Positions 1 through 8,628 of a stretch of 33,757 bases of DNA are shown here, in pieces. Origin of the DNA: a virus. The notes beneath the pieces were generated by a model. It had not been told where the DNA came from. It saw nothing but the letters and a program-made list of their open reading frames with translations, and did not search any database. The translations under genes and the position numbers were made by a program. The DNA is taken from IMG/VR virus record IMGVR_UViG_3300047491_000055, positions 1-33,757 of that record, one strand, 5' to 3'. Each line of letters begins with the position of its first letter. The first letter of the stretch is position 1.

Positions 1-35
1 ATCGGTTATTTTGACTGTTGTCCAGGTGAGTTGAT

Positions 36-1589
36 ATGCCAGCTAAACAAAAAGTCGCCAATATCGTATCTATCCCTGCCCCGATTGGTGGGTGGAATGT
101 GCGCGACCCGCTTCCGAACATGGAGCCAACTTATGCTCCTATTCTGGATAACGTATTTTGCCTTCCTTCTGAAATCCAAATCCGAAAGGGTTATTCAAAA
201 TGGGCTGAGTTTGATGGCGTATGTAAAACCATCGTGGATTATGATGCTGCATCCGGCGAAGAACTGCTGATTGCTTGCGTTGATACCGGTTCAGACGCTC
301 GATTGCTGGATGTAAGCGTTGAAGGCGCTACGCCTACCGCTTTGGTTACTGGTCTGACAAGCGCAGAATTTAAGCATTGCCACTTTGCCACTTCGGGGGG
401 GTATTTCTCGTACTATGTAAACAATGCTGATGATGCTATTTTGTATGACGGAACAACTTGGCACACAGTAACGACCGGTTCAAGTCCGTATGCCATTACC
501 GGCGTTCCTGATACTGTTTTCCTAGACGTTATCTCGCATAAGCGCAGATTGTGGTTTGTGCAAGACCAATCGCTTAAAGCGTATTACTTGCCAACAGATT
601 CTATTTCTGGCGCTGCACAATCGTTTGACTTTGCCCCAATCTTTAGCAAGGGTGGGCATATCGTCAAGATTGATACTTGGTCGCTAGATGCCGGTACAGG
701 ACTAGATGATTATTTTGTAGTCTTTACGACTGAGGGCGAAGTAGCGGTTTATTCGGGTACTGACCCCGCATCTGCTTCTACTTGGACTTTGACCGGTGTA
801 TTTTATATCGGCACACCTACTGGTTCTGTAGGGCATAGCTGTAAGTATGGCGGCGACCTTTTAATCATCAACAAAGATGGTATTGCTCAGATGAGCAAAT
901 CGCTCATGTCTAGCCGTGTGAACACTTGGCTACAGTTAAGCGACAAGATTCAACCGCAGCTTGCACTAGACACGACTACTTACGCATCAAACCAAGGGTG
1001 GGATATTCTGTTATACCCACCCAACAATATGCTGTTGGTCAACATTCCGGTAAATGAGTCAACATCGTATCAATATGTAATGAACACCATATCAGGGGCT
1101 TGGAGCCGCTGGACGGGGTTAAATGCTCGTTGCTGGTATATGGCTAACGACCTGCTTTACTTCGGTTCTGATGGATATATTGCCCAGGCTTGGAAAACAC
1201 AAGCCGATGACGGCGCAGATATTACTGCCGACATTCTTCCGGCATACCAAAACTTTGGTTCTGTCAGTCAATTAAAGCGTTGGACTATGGGGCGAATCAT
1301 TCTTGGTTCTACCGCTGATATTACCTATGGCGGTCGGATGGAGATTGACTTTAACCTCAATCCTGTACCGGTTGGGCTTCCGTTTAAGGGTGAAACTACA
1401 GTAGCTATTTACGGAACTGCAACCTATGGTGCAGATACCTATGGCGGCGCTGTAACCATTCGCCGCGAATGGAAGAATCTGACAGGTATTGGATATTGGG
1501 GTGCTTTCCACATTCAGTTCCGTACCAATCAATCTGATGTGCGCCTATACGCAATGGATGTGATGGGCGAAGCAGGGGGTAACATCTAA
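36..1589 (+). CDS. Putative packaged-DNA stabilisation / tail hub protein
   Basis: A 517-residue protein and the first complete gene of the window, starting at an ATG behind an AGGTGA ribosome site. The N-terminus has a GGWNVRDP motif, then an ALLENVF-like stretch and an RKGY motif at about residues 48-55. This pattern is seen in podovirus proteins that close the portal channel after packaging (the P22 gp10 class). The rest is rich in aromatic residues and Gly/Thr beta-type repeats, compatible with a beta-propeller. It lies downstream of the head-completion adaptor and before ejection-type proteins, which fits a head-tail junction role. The gene overlaps the next one by one base (TAATG). The virion role is inferred from motifs and context; the exact family is less certain. 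Confidence 0.6.
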   Translation: MPAKQKVANIVSIPAPIGGWNVRDPLPNMEPTYAPILDNVFCLPSEIQIRKGYSKWAEFDGVCKTIVDYDAASGEELLIACVDTGSDARLLDVSVEGATPTALVTGLTSAEFKHCHFATSGGYFSYYVNNADDAILYDGTTWHTVTTGSSPYAITGVPDTVFLDVISHKRRLWFVQDQSLKAYYLPTDSISGAAQSFDFAPIFSKGGHIVKIDTWSLDAGTGLDDYFVVFTTEGEVAVYSGTDPASASTWTLTGVFYIGTPTGSVGHSCKYGGDLLIINKDGIAQMSKSLMSSRVNTWLQLSDKIQPQLALDTTTYASNQGWDILLYPPNNMLLVNIPVNESTSYQYVMNTISGAWSRWTGLNARCWYMANDLLYFGSDGYIAQAWKTQADDGADITADILPAYQNFGSVSQLKRWTMGRIILGSTADITYGGRMEIDFNLNPVPVGLPFKGETTVAIYGTATYGADTYGGAVTIRREWKNLTGIGYWGAFHIQFRTNQSDVRLYAMDVMGEAGGNI

Positions 1590-1759
1590 TGCCTAGCACA
1601 TCTGATAAACAGCGTAGATTCATGGCTTATGCCGCGCACGATGCCGCATTTGCCAAGAAAGCCGGTATTCCTCAATCAGTAGCACAAGAATTTAACCAAG
1701 CAGACAAAGGTAAGAAACTTGCCAAAGCCCTTCGTAAGCGTGATAATTCAAACAACTAA
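1589..1759 (+). CDS. Small basic phage protein, 56 aa
   Basis: The ATG overlaps the preceding stop (TAATG). The product is 56 residues and strongly basic. It starts with SDKQRRFM, followed by an AHDAAFAKKAGIP segment and a Lys/Arg-rich tail. Short proteins of the pattern S-x-KQ-x-RFM...FAKK-x-GIP recur in late operons of tailed phages, but I know of no established function. Translational coupling and the intact frame inside the virion operon support a real gene. Confidence 0.65.
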   Translation: MPSTSDKQRRFMAYAAHDAAFAKKAGIPQSVAQEFNQADKGKKLAKALRKRDNSNN

Positions 1760-1774
1760 TTAAGGATTTATACC

Positions 1775-2215
1775 ATGTTGGTCGGCTCAAACTCGCCGGA
1801 ACTAAAAGAACTTGCCGCGGAAATCTTATCAAAAGAAATCTACGTCAAACCAACTAAAGACTTGCAAGCTATCTTCTGGGCAAACCCAGAAACGCAAGTA
1901 ATCGAATGGTGTATAGGCTTTGATTCATTTCTTGGTAAAACTTGCCAGATTCATGTGGTAAATTTCAACAAGAAATACACACCGCGAAAACTACTTTTTG
2001 CCGTGTTTGACTATGCGTTTAACAAAGCTGGCGTAGAAACATTGCTTGGAGTTGTGAATAGTAACAACGAAGATGCTATGAAATACGACCAGAACTTAGG
2101 TTTCAAGGAAGTGCATCGTCTTGAAGGGATGCACGATGATGGCGGTGATTTAGTTTTATTTGCGATGAAGAAGGCTGATTGCCGTTTCATTCGGGAGAAG
2201 AAGTATGCGGTATAA
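1775..2215 (+). CDS. GNAT-like acetyltransferase fold protein
   Basis: A 146-residue protein starting 15 bases after the previous stop behind an AAGGA site. The segment around residues 100-125, with NSNNEDAMKYDQNLGFKEV, matches the C-terminal half of the GNAT acetyltransferase fold (conserved Asn, then an 'xxLGF' turn). The CoA-binding motif A is weak. Podoviruses, including T7 (gp13-type), carry GNAT-like proteins among virion genes, where they may be assembly factors rather than enzymes. The gene overlaps the next by 11 bases. GNAT assignment is fairly secure; activity and substrate are unknown. Confidence 0.6.
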   Translation: MLVGSNSPELKELAAEILSKEIYVKPTKDLQAIFWANPETQVIEWCIGFDSFLGKTCQIHVVNFNKKYTPRKLLFAVFDYAFNKAGVETLLGVVNSNNEDAMKYDQNLGFKEVHRLEGMHDDGGDLVLFAMKKADCRFIREKKYAV

Positions 2216-3173
2216 CCACTTTGATATGCTGCCAGAAATGGCTTTCCGTTCCATTGGTAAACGCATGACTTATGAAGGCGGCGGCGGTAAAGGTTCTTCG
2301 CCCCCTCCGGCTCCTGACTATACTGGCGCCGCTCAAGCTACTGCTGCCGGTAATAAAGAAGCCGCTATTGCTGCACAAGCCGGTAACATGATTAACCAAT
2401 ACACGCCGCAAGGTTCGGTTGAGTATTCGGTGCGTGGTTATCAAGATGGTACTCCGCAGTATTCTCAAACTGTAACTCTTAGCCCAGAGCAACAAGCCGC
2501 CTACAACAAAGATGTGGCGATGAACGCTGCATTGCAAGATGTTGGGCAACAAGGCGTAGGCTATGTGCAACAGGCACTTAATAAGCCGCTGTCGTTTGAA
2601 GGCATGCAAGCTGTTGGAACTCCTGGGGAAATTCAAGCTGCTGCCTCTGATGCCGCTTATCAAAATGCCATGCGCTATGTTGAACCGCGTCTGCAACGTC
2701 AACAAGCAAGTCTAGAGAATCAACTGGCTAACCAAGGTATTACTCGTGGCTCCGAAGCGTGGAACGCAGCAATGCAAGAAGCAGAAGCAAGTCGTGAGAA
2801 TATCTACGGCCAAGCCCAAAATCAGGCTTATCTGCAAGGTCTTACCGGCGCACAACAGGCTTATCAACAAGCCCTTGGTGGTCGCCAACAGCAAATTAGC
2901 GAAGCCCAAACGCTGCGTCAAGAGCCCATTAACATTCTTAACGCTGTTCGTACTGGTTCGCAGCTTCAATCTGCCAATCAACCGCAAGTTGGTCAATCTG
3001 CCCCAGGTCAGCTAGCTACTTGGAGTGGCCCAGACCTTCTGGGTGCTGCTACGGCTCAAGGTCAATACAATCAAGGTCTGTATAACGCACAACAAGCTGC
3101 CGGTTCTGCTCAGACAAGCGGCCTGATGGGTCTGGCAGGTACGGCTGCAATGGCAGGGGCTACCGCATACTAA
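2205..3173 (+). CDS. Putative internal virion / ejection protein, Ala/Gln-rich
   Basis: A 322-residue protein whose ATG lies inside the end of the GNAT gene. It begins with a short head, then a GGGGKGSSPPPAPDY motif (about residues 25-40), followed by a long Ala/Gln-rich helical region (about 95-260) and a Gly/Ala-rich hydrophobic C-terminus (about 300-322). The Gly-Ser-Pro-rich leader followed by an Ala/Gln-rich helical body is typical of podovirus virion proteins that leave with the DNA and line the cell-envelope channel. The stop overlaps the next start by one base. The class is inferred from composition and neighbours; no enzymatic motif is visible. Confidence 0.6.
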   Translation: MRYNHFDMLPEMAFRSIGKRMTYEGGGGKGSSPPPAPDYTGAAQATAAGNKEAAIAAQAGNMINQYTPQGSVEYSVRGYQDGTPQYSQTVTLSPEQQAAYNKDVAMNAALQDVGQQGVGYVQQALNKPLSFEGMQAVGTPGEIQAAASDAAYQNAMRYVEPRLQRQQASLENQLANQGITRGSEAWNAAMQEAEASRENIYGQAQNQAYLQGLTGAQQAYQQALGGRQQQISEAQTLRQEPINILNAVRTGSQLQSANQPQVGQSAPGQLATWSGPDLLGAATAQGQYNQGLYNAQQAAGSAQTSGLMGLAGTAAMAGATAY

Positions 3174-3856
3174 TGAAACTAGGGCTTGCCTTTTCTGGCG
3201 GCAAAGATTCACTAGCTTGCCTTTTATTGCACAAGAAGCAGTTATCCAAGATAACTGTTTTTTGGGTCAATACTGGAAAGATTTACCCCGAAACGCTAAA
3301 GCTGGTTGAATACGCCAAAAGTATTAGCCCAAACTTTATTGAAATCATTTCTGACCGCCAAGGCCAAAATGATTATTGGGGAATCCCTGCTGACGTAGTT
3401 CCGATTGAATGGACTCGATTTGGGCAATCAAATACCTGCGAAAAGCCGGTAATGATTCAATCATATATGCAATGCTGCTACGAAAACATTGCCAAACAGC
3501 TAAACGATGCGGCTAAAGCCTATGGAATAACTCATTTAATCCGTGGGCAAAGAAATGACGAGTCGCATAGGTCAACTTCCAAAGACGGAGATTCTGTTGA
3601 CGGATTGACTTATCTGCAACCGATTGAAGAATGGACTTCATTTGAAGTTCTGAGTTACATATCAAAACACATAGAATTACCCGCACATTTCCACTTAAAA
3701 CATACTTCTTTAGATTGTTTTGACTGCACCGCTTACCAAAAGGATACAAAAGATGTATCCTTATATCGTGAGAAAAACCACCCCGAACTGCACAAGCAGT
3801 TTCTCGCCCGTAAGGAACAGCTAGACAGCGCCATACGCGAGGCTTTGGAGATTTAA
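3173..3856 (+). CDS. APS/PAPS reductase-family (ATP pyrophosphatase fold) protein
   Basis: A 227-residue protein of the adenine-nucleotide alpha-hydrolase fold. The PP-loop SGGKDS is at residues 8-13. The family motif IRGQRNDES is at 123-131, and PIEEWTSFEVLSYI lies at 150-163. A Cys pair at 101-102 and a CxxC at 182-185 are about 80 residues apart, like the CC...CxxC ligands of the [4Fe-4S] cluster in APS reductases. The C-terminal catalytic ECGLH-type cysteine of true reductases is absent; the chain ends in EALEI. It is embedded between two ejection-type genes (TAATG overlap upstream, one base gap downstream). Such genes are common in phages, but the substrate here is unknown; a sulfur-transfer or nucleotide-activation role is possible. 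Confidence 0.8.
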   Translation: MKLGLAFSGGKDSLACLLLHKKQLSKITVFWVNTGKIYPETLKLVEYAKSISPNFIEIISDRQGQNDYWGIPADVVPIEWTRFGQSNTCEKPVMIQSYMQCCYENIAKQLNDAAKAYGITHLIRGQRNDESHRSTSKDGDSVDGLTYLQPIEEWTSFEVLSYISKHIELPAHFHLKHTSLDCFDCTAYQKDTKDVSLYREKNHPELHKQFLARKEQLDSAIREALEI

Positions 3857-3857
3857 C

Positions 3858-5099
3858 ATGGCTGACCAATTTTCCCGTTTATACGATGTTGAGCGAGTAG
3901 GTGGCGACCAGCGCACTCGCTTGGCTGAACTACTCCGTTCGCAAGGCATGAATCAACCGCAAGGTCAAATGGTCAGCGGTTGGTATGTACCGCCTTCGTG
4001 GAGCCAAAACCTCAATAGCGCATTGCAGATGGGTCTTGGTACTTACATGGGCGCTAAGATTGACGAAGAAAAGAAGGCCGAAACCGCCCGTCTGTTGCGC
4101 GAACTTGGTCAAGGCGTGGAAGTTCCAGAGGAACAAAAGCCGGTGGTATTTAACCGCTTGGAAGGTATGGCAGAAGGCCAAACCCCTGCTGCTGTTCAAC
4201 CGGAACTGAATAAGATTCAACAACTGGCAGGTCGTCAGCAACCATCAACCGAACAAAGCATGGCTAACCCTGCTGTTATGCAACAAGCGCCGCAGCCTAA
4301 GTTCCGTCCGTTGACCGAAGAAGAAAAAATTGGTCGAGTAATGGAACTTGCCCGTTACGACCCTGCTGCTGCTCAAATTTGGAGCGCGCAAGACACGGCT
4401 CGTCAAGCACGACTGACTAAAGCAGAAGAACGCGCTGCTGACCGTTTGTGGCGCGAAGAACAAGCCAGAGAACGATTCTTGGAACGTAAAGATTTGGCTC
4501 AATTTAGCGCCAGTTTGGCCGCTGGTAATCGCCCAGAACGCAATTTGACAATTATGGGGCCAGAAGGCGAGCCTATTACGATGCCACAAAGCCAAGTGCC
4601 GCCAGGTTCCCAGCTTTATACCCCTGCCGCATCAAAAGCGTTTAAGGAACAGAAATCGCAAGCCGATGCAAAAATGGGCGTTAATGAACAAATCCAAGAT
4701 TTGCGTACTCAGTACGATGTTCTTAACAAAAATATGGCAATTCCTAGCGAGCAAAATAAATGGGGTTCTAATCTTGGCGCAAAACTTTTGTCAACTGGGG
4801 TTGGTCAATGGTTAGGCCAAGTTGGTGGGGCAGAAAGCGCAACGGCGCGTGATGTTATTCGCATGAGCCGCCCAGGTTTGATGCAGACTATTGTTAAGGC
4901 TTCTGGCATGAGCGCCAAGCAGATTGACTCTAATGCAGAACTAAAACTGATGCTTGACCAAGCAACTGACCCGACTGCCGGTTACGAAGCTAATATGAAG
5001 GCTCTTGATAATCTGCAAAGACGATTTGGGCTTGTTCCGCAACAACCTGCAAATCCAAATGTTTCTGCCCCACAAGCCCCCACTTCATCTAAGTGGTAA
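3858..5099 (+). CDS. Putative internal virion / DNA-ejection protein
   Basis: A 413-residue, mostly helical, charged and Gln-rich protein. Residues about 45-200 contain long amphipathic helices rich in Glu, Arg and Ala. The C-terminal 100 residues contain RMSRPGLMQTIVKASGMSAKQIDSN followed by a DPTAGYEANMKAL segment, a pattern typical of the C-terminus of podovirus ejection proteins. No signal peptide or catalytic motif is seen. It sits between the APS-reductase-like gene and the larger ejection-type protein at 5109, nine bases upstream. Function is inferred from pattern and position. Confidence 0.6.
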   Translation: MADQFSRLYDVERVGGDQRTRLAELLRSQGMNQPQGQMVSGWYVPPSWSQNLNSALQMGLGTYMGAKIDEEKKAETARLLRELGQGVEVPEEQKPVVFNRLEGMAEGQTPAAVQPELNKIQQLAGRQQPSTEQSMANPAVMQQAPQPKFRPLTEEEKIGRVMELARYDPAAAQIWSAQDTARQARLTKAEERAADRLWREEQARERFLERKDLAQFSASLAAGNRPERNLTIMGPEGEPITMPQSQVPPGSQLYTPAASKAFKEQKSQADAKMGVNEQIQDLRTQYDVLNKNMAIPSEQNKWGSNLGAKLLSTGVGQWLGQVGGAESATARDVIRMSRPGLMQTIVKASGMSAKQIDSNAELKLMLDQATDPTAGYEANMKALDNLQRRFGLVPQQPANPNVSAPQAPTSSKW

Positions 5100-5108
5100 G
5101 GAATAGAT

Positions 5109-6785
5109 ATGGCTAATGTATCCGTACAATTTAGCAATGGAACATCTCATACGTTTGAGAATGTTCCAGATGGAATCAATGAGCAACAAATCGTTGATAG
5201 AGCGTTGCAAGACTTTGGGCTTCCAGTTGTAAACATTTCTCGTCAAGCGCCTGTAGCAGCAAAAAAAGAACGCTCTTGGGGTGATGTTGCTAGTGGCGCA
5301 GCGGCAAACTTTATCCCCTCCGTTGTAAATCTCGGTGGAAGCGTTGTAGAAGCTGTTTCTAGTCCTATGCAAACCGCAAAGGGATTGCTTGATGTTGGCG
5401 CTGGCGCGTTACAGAACATACTTCCTGAGCGTTTGGTTCAAGCTATTGGTGAAGATAAAGAATCCCGCCAAAAGGCATCTGCCGTAGCTGATTTTTACAA
5501 ACAACGATACGGTTCGATGGAAGGTTTCAAAGAGGCTTTGGCAACTGACCCTGCCGGTGTGTTGGCCGATGTATCTTCTATTGCTACTGGTGGTGGTGCG
5601 GCTTTAGCCAAAGTTCCCACGCTTGCCAAGGCTGGGCAAGTAGTTTCTACCGTTGGTCGCGCTGTTGACCCGCTTGTTGCCGCTTTGAAAGGTACGCAAG
5701 TAGTTGGCTCTGCTATCGGCAAAGGCGTTGGCAATGTAGCCACAAAATACGCAGGATTGGCTTCTGGCGTAGGCGAAGAACCTATTAAGCAAGCATATCA
5801 AGCTGGTCGCGCAGGTGGAGAACAAGGCGCATCATTTGTTGAAAATCTGCGTGGCAATGTACCAATCCAAGACGTATTGGAAACCGCTAAAGCTGATTTG
5901 GCGGCTATGGGGCAACAAAAACAAGCTGCTTACCGCAAGGATATGCAAGCCATTCGCGGTGACAAATCGGTTCTTGACTTTACCGATATTGACAATGCGC
6001 TGGCGCAAGCTGCTGGTCGCACCGAGTTCAAAGGACAGGTTATCAAGCAAGGCGCTGCCAATAAAGTGCAAGAGGCGCGTGAGATTATTGATAACTGGAA
6101 AAACCTTGACCCTGCTCAATATCACACCCCAGAGGGTTTGGATGCGCTAAAACAGCAAATTGGCGACATTCTTGAGTCAATTCCGTTTGAGCAAAAGAAC
6201 GCTCGTGCTGCTGTTGGTGAGGTTTATAACTCGATTAAATCTACGATTAACAGCCAAGCGCCGAAATACGCCGCCGTTATGAAAGATTACGCAGACGCGT
6301 CTGAAACCATTAAGCAGATTGAACAAGCCCTGTCGTTAGGAAAGAAAGCATCTGCTGATACCGCTATGCGTAAACTGCAAAGCCTGATGCGTAACAATGT
6401 AAACACAAGCTATGGCAATCGACTGCAACTGGCCCAAGAACTTGAAAGAGCCGGTGGGCAACAGATTATGCCAGCACTTGCCGGACAGGCATTGAACGAA
6501 TGGACTCCGCGTGGGCTTCAAAGAGCGTCTGCAATCCCAGCAAGTATTGTGGCTGGTAGTGTAGCAACCCCTGTTGCTGGTGTTGCAAACCTACTTGCTT
6601 CTTCGCCTCGCATGATTGGCGAAACTGCTTATAAAGCTGGTCAATTAGCCCGTGGACTTCGCGCTCCAGGTCGTGTGGTGGGGAATATGCTTTCACCTAA
6701 TCAACAACAAATGCTGCAAAACGTAAACCCGCGTGTTTTGGCAAACATTCTTTATCAGGCAAATCAGCCGAAGGAACAACAATGA
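5109..6785 (+). CDS. Putative large ejection / internal core protein
   Basis: A 558-residue protein starting behind a TAAGGAATAG site. The first 35 residues form a small beta domain (VQFSNGTSHTFENVPDG) seen at the N-terminus of several podovirus internal proteins. The rest is Ala-rich and helical, with Gly/Ala-rich hydrophobic stretches at about 55-75, 150-200 and 495-525 that could insert into or cross membranes. Its size, composition and place after the two other ejection-type genes suggest part of the DNA-delivery apparatus. No lytic transglycosylase motif is visible. The stop overlaps the next start by four bases (ATGA). Confidence 0.6.
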   Translation: MANVSVQFSNGTSHTFENVPDGINEQQIVDRALQDFGLPVVNISRQAPVAAKKERSWGDVASGAAANFIPSVVNLGGSVVEAVSSPMQTAKGLLDVGAGALQNILPERLVQAIGEDKESRQKASAVADFYKQRYGSMEGFKEALATDPAGVLADVSSIATGGGAALAKVPTLAKAGQVVSTVGRAVDPLVAALKGTQVVGSAIGKGVGNVATKYAGLASGVGEEPIKQAYQAGRAGGEQGASFVENLRGNVPIQDVLETAKADLAAMGQQKQAAYRKDMQAIRGDKSVLDFTDIDNALAQAAGRTEFKGQVIKQGAANKVQEAREIIDNWKNLDPAQYHTPEGLDALKQQIGDILESIPFEQKNARAAVGEVYNSIKSTINSQAPKYAAVMKDYADASETIKQIEQALSLGKKASADTAMRKLQSLMRNNVNTSYGNRLQLAQELERAGGQQIMPALAGQALNEWTPRGLQRASAIPASIVAGSVATPVAGVANLLASSPRMIGETAYKAGQLARGLRAPGRVVGNMLSPNQQQMLQNVNPRVLANILYQANQPKEQQ

Positions 6786-7144
6786 AAGCTGACATCCAAC
6801 AATTTATCGGCCTTTTATTCGCATCTCGTGACTACGCCCATAAAGCCCATCTAAACACCGATTCCTTTGCGCAGCACATGGCTTTGGGTGATTTCTACGA
6901 TGAGATTATTAATTTGGCTGATTCTCTAGCTGAATCGTGGATGGGTCGGAATGAAAAGAAAGTCGGAGATATTCCGCTGATTAACCCGCCCAAAGGCGAA
7001 CCGCTAGTAGCAATGAAACGTCTGCTAGAAGTAGTAAAAGACACCCGCGATTTCGTTGAGGGTGATACAATGCTTTCAAACATTATGGATGAAATCGAAC
7101 AGTTGTTTACCTCGACCATCTATAAGCTAAAATTCCTCAAGTAA
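6782..7144 (+). CDS. DUF5856-like small helical phage protein
   Basis: A 120-residue protein coupled to the previous gene through an ATGA overlap. It is all-helical, with an early pattern QFIGLLFASRDYAHKAHL, then FAQHMALGDFYDEI and a later helix LLEVVKDTRDF. The arrangement (small helical bundle with conserved His, Tyr, Asp and Glu) recalls the DUF5856 family of phage proteins, which has a ferritin/Dps-like four-helix look. It lies exactly between ejection-type and tail-fibre genes. Metal or DNA binding is possible but not shown here. Confidence 0.55.
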   Translation: MKADIQQFIGLLFASRDYAHKAHLNTDSFAQHMALGDFYDEIINLADSLAESWMGRNEKKVGDIPLINPPKGEPLVAMKRLLEVVKDTRDFVEGDTMLSNIMDEIEQLFTSTIYKLKFLK

Positions 7145-7153
7145 GGATAAGCT

Positions 7154-7711
7154 ATGAGTTATAACGGCTCCGGTGTATATACACTACCTGGCGCGGCGCT
7201 AGTAACCGGCGAGATTGTTTCGGCAACTGAAAATAATCAGTTCCGTAATGACGTTGCTACCGCCCTGAATACCGCTTGGACGCGTGACGGCCAATCTACA
7301 GCCACGGGTAATATCCCGATGGGTACGCATAAGTTTACCGGTCTGGCTGCTGGTACGACTGCGGGTGACTCGGTACGTTACGAGCAAACCACGCTAAAAA
7401 CTAGTTCTACGGGTTCTTCTGCCCTGCCAAGTGGTACTACGGCTGAACGCGATGGTACTCCTGCTAGTGGTTATGCCCGTTTTAACTCTGACACAGGTAA
7501 ATACGAAGGTTATGGCGCATCTGCTTGGATTCCGCTAGGTGGCGGTGCTACGGGTGGCGGTTCTGATTCAGTATTCTTTGAGAATGGTCAAACTGTAACC
7601 ACTAACTATACAATTACGACTAACTACAACGCGGGTACATTTGGGCCGGTAACGATTAACTCCGGCGTAACTGTAACTGTTCCGACCGGCTCTACTTGGA
7701 CTGTGGTGTAA
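7154..7711 (+). CDS. Tail fibre base / adaptor protein
   Basis: A 185-residue protein behind a TAAGGATAAGCT ribosome site. The N-terminal half has the conserved phage fibre head-piece pattern GxGVYTLPGAA, then NQFRNDVATALN and GNIPMGTHKFTGLAAGT. This domain typically attaches a fibre to the tail or baseplate. The C-terminal half has a GTTAERDGTPASGYARFNSD segment common in fibre stalks and ends in a Thr/Val-rich beta stretch. It opens the fibre cassette and is followed two bases later by an S74-peptidase fibre gene. Confidence 0.75.
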   Translation: MSYNGSGVYTLPGAALVTGEIVSATENNQFRNDVATALNTAWTRDGQSTATGNIPMGTHKFTGLAAGTTAGDSVRYEQTTLKTSSTGSSALPSGTTAERDGTPASGYARFNSDTGKYEGYGASAWIPLGGGATGGGSDSVFFENGQTVTTNYTITTNYNAGTFGPVTINSGVTVTVPTGSTWTVV

Positions 7712-7713
7712 CT

Positions 7714-8628
7714 ATGACTGTAACTATTAACGGAACAAGCGGTATTACCACCCCAGGCGTTAATTCAACTGCTTCTAACACTTTAGGTGATGCAGTAGGA
7801 GATACCCTAAACGTAGGCAACGGAACTATTGTTACTGATTCTTCTGGTAACGTAGGTATTGGTACGAGTTCGCCTAGTTCGTTCTATTCTGAAGCTAGAC
7901 AGCTAGTGGTTGGAAGCGGGTCAGGTGGACAAGGCATCACTATTTATGCTGGAACAGCGAGCCAATCTAGATTGATGTTTGCAGATGGAACAAGCGGTTC
8001 TGATATTTACACAGGATTCGTTCAGTACGACCACTCTAGCAATGCACTTGCGTTTGGAACGAATGGCGGAACCGAGCGTATGCGTATCGACTCCAGCGGT
8101 AACTTGCTGGTGGGGACTACGAGCGCTATTGCTAAATTCTTTGTTTCTGGTGCAGGAACGCCGTTGACCGCAATTCACAATAGTGGAGGCACAAGCGGTT
8201 ACTACTCGATGATGCAGTTCAGAAACAACGCAAACGATGGCGAGGTTGGCTCAATAGTTCGTGTAAACGATTCAAGCGTTGCTTACAACACATCCTCTGA
8301 CTACCGCCTAAAAGAAAACATCCAGCCGATGCAAAACGCATTGGGTGTGGTGGCACAGCTTAACCCTGTGACTTACACATGGAAAGCAGACGGCTCTGAT
8401 GGTCAAGGCTTCATCGCTCACGAACTGCAAGCTATTGTGCCTGATTGCGTAACTGGCGAGAAGGATGCTGTTGATGCGGAAGGTAAACCTGTTTATCAGG
8501 GTATCGACACCAGCTTCTTGGTTGCAACTCTGACTAAAGCAATCCAAGAACTATCCGCTAAGAATGACGCGCTAGAAGCCCGTCTAACGGCTGCCGAAGA
8601 ACAAATCCTAGCTTTGGGAGTTAAATAA
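7714..8628 (+). CDS. Tail fibre with C-terminal S74 chaperone domain
   Basis: A product of 304 residues from the ATG at 7714; an in-frame TTG at 7696 also exists but lies inside the previous gene, so the ATG is preferred. The N-terminus has the adaptor motif TVTINGTSGITTPGV. The middle has fibre repeats such as 'RMRIDSSGNLLVGTT'. The C-terminal about 110 residues form an intramolecular chaperone auto-processing domain (peptidase S74): SDYRLKENI at about 195-203, then GFIAHELQ and a terminal coiled coil (ALEARLTAAEEQ). In this family the domain trimerises the fibre and then cuts itself off just before the Ser. It is likely a receptor-binding trimer. Confidence 0.85.
   Translation: MTVTINGTSGITTPGVNSTASNTLGDAVGDTLNVGNGTIVTDSSGNVGIGTSSPSSFYSEARQLVVGSGSGGQGITIYAGTASQSRLMFADGTSGSDIYTGFVQYDHSSNALAFGTNGGTERMRIDSSGNLLVGTTSAIAKFFVSGAGTPLTAIHNSGGTSGYYSMMQFRNNANDGEVGSIVRVNDSSVAYNTSSDYRLKENIQPMQNALGVVAQLNPVTYTWKADGSDGQGFIAHELQAIVPDCVTGEKDAVDAEGKPVYQGIDTSFLVATLTKAIQELSAKNDALEARLTAAEEQILALGVK

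Noticed and set aside
2187-2705. 172-codon minus-strand frame opposite the ejection-type gene
   Set aside because: Fully inside a coupled + strand gene, no start signal and no protein-like pattern.
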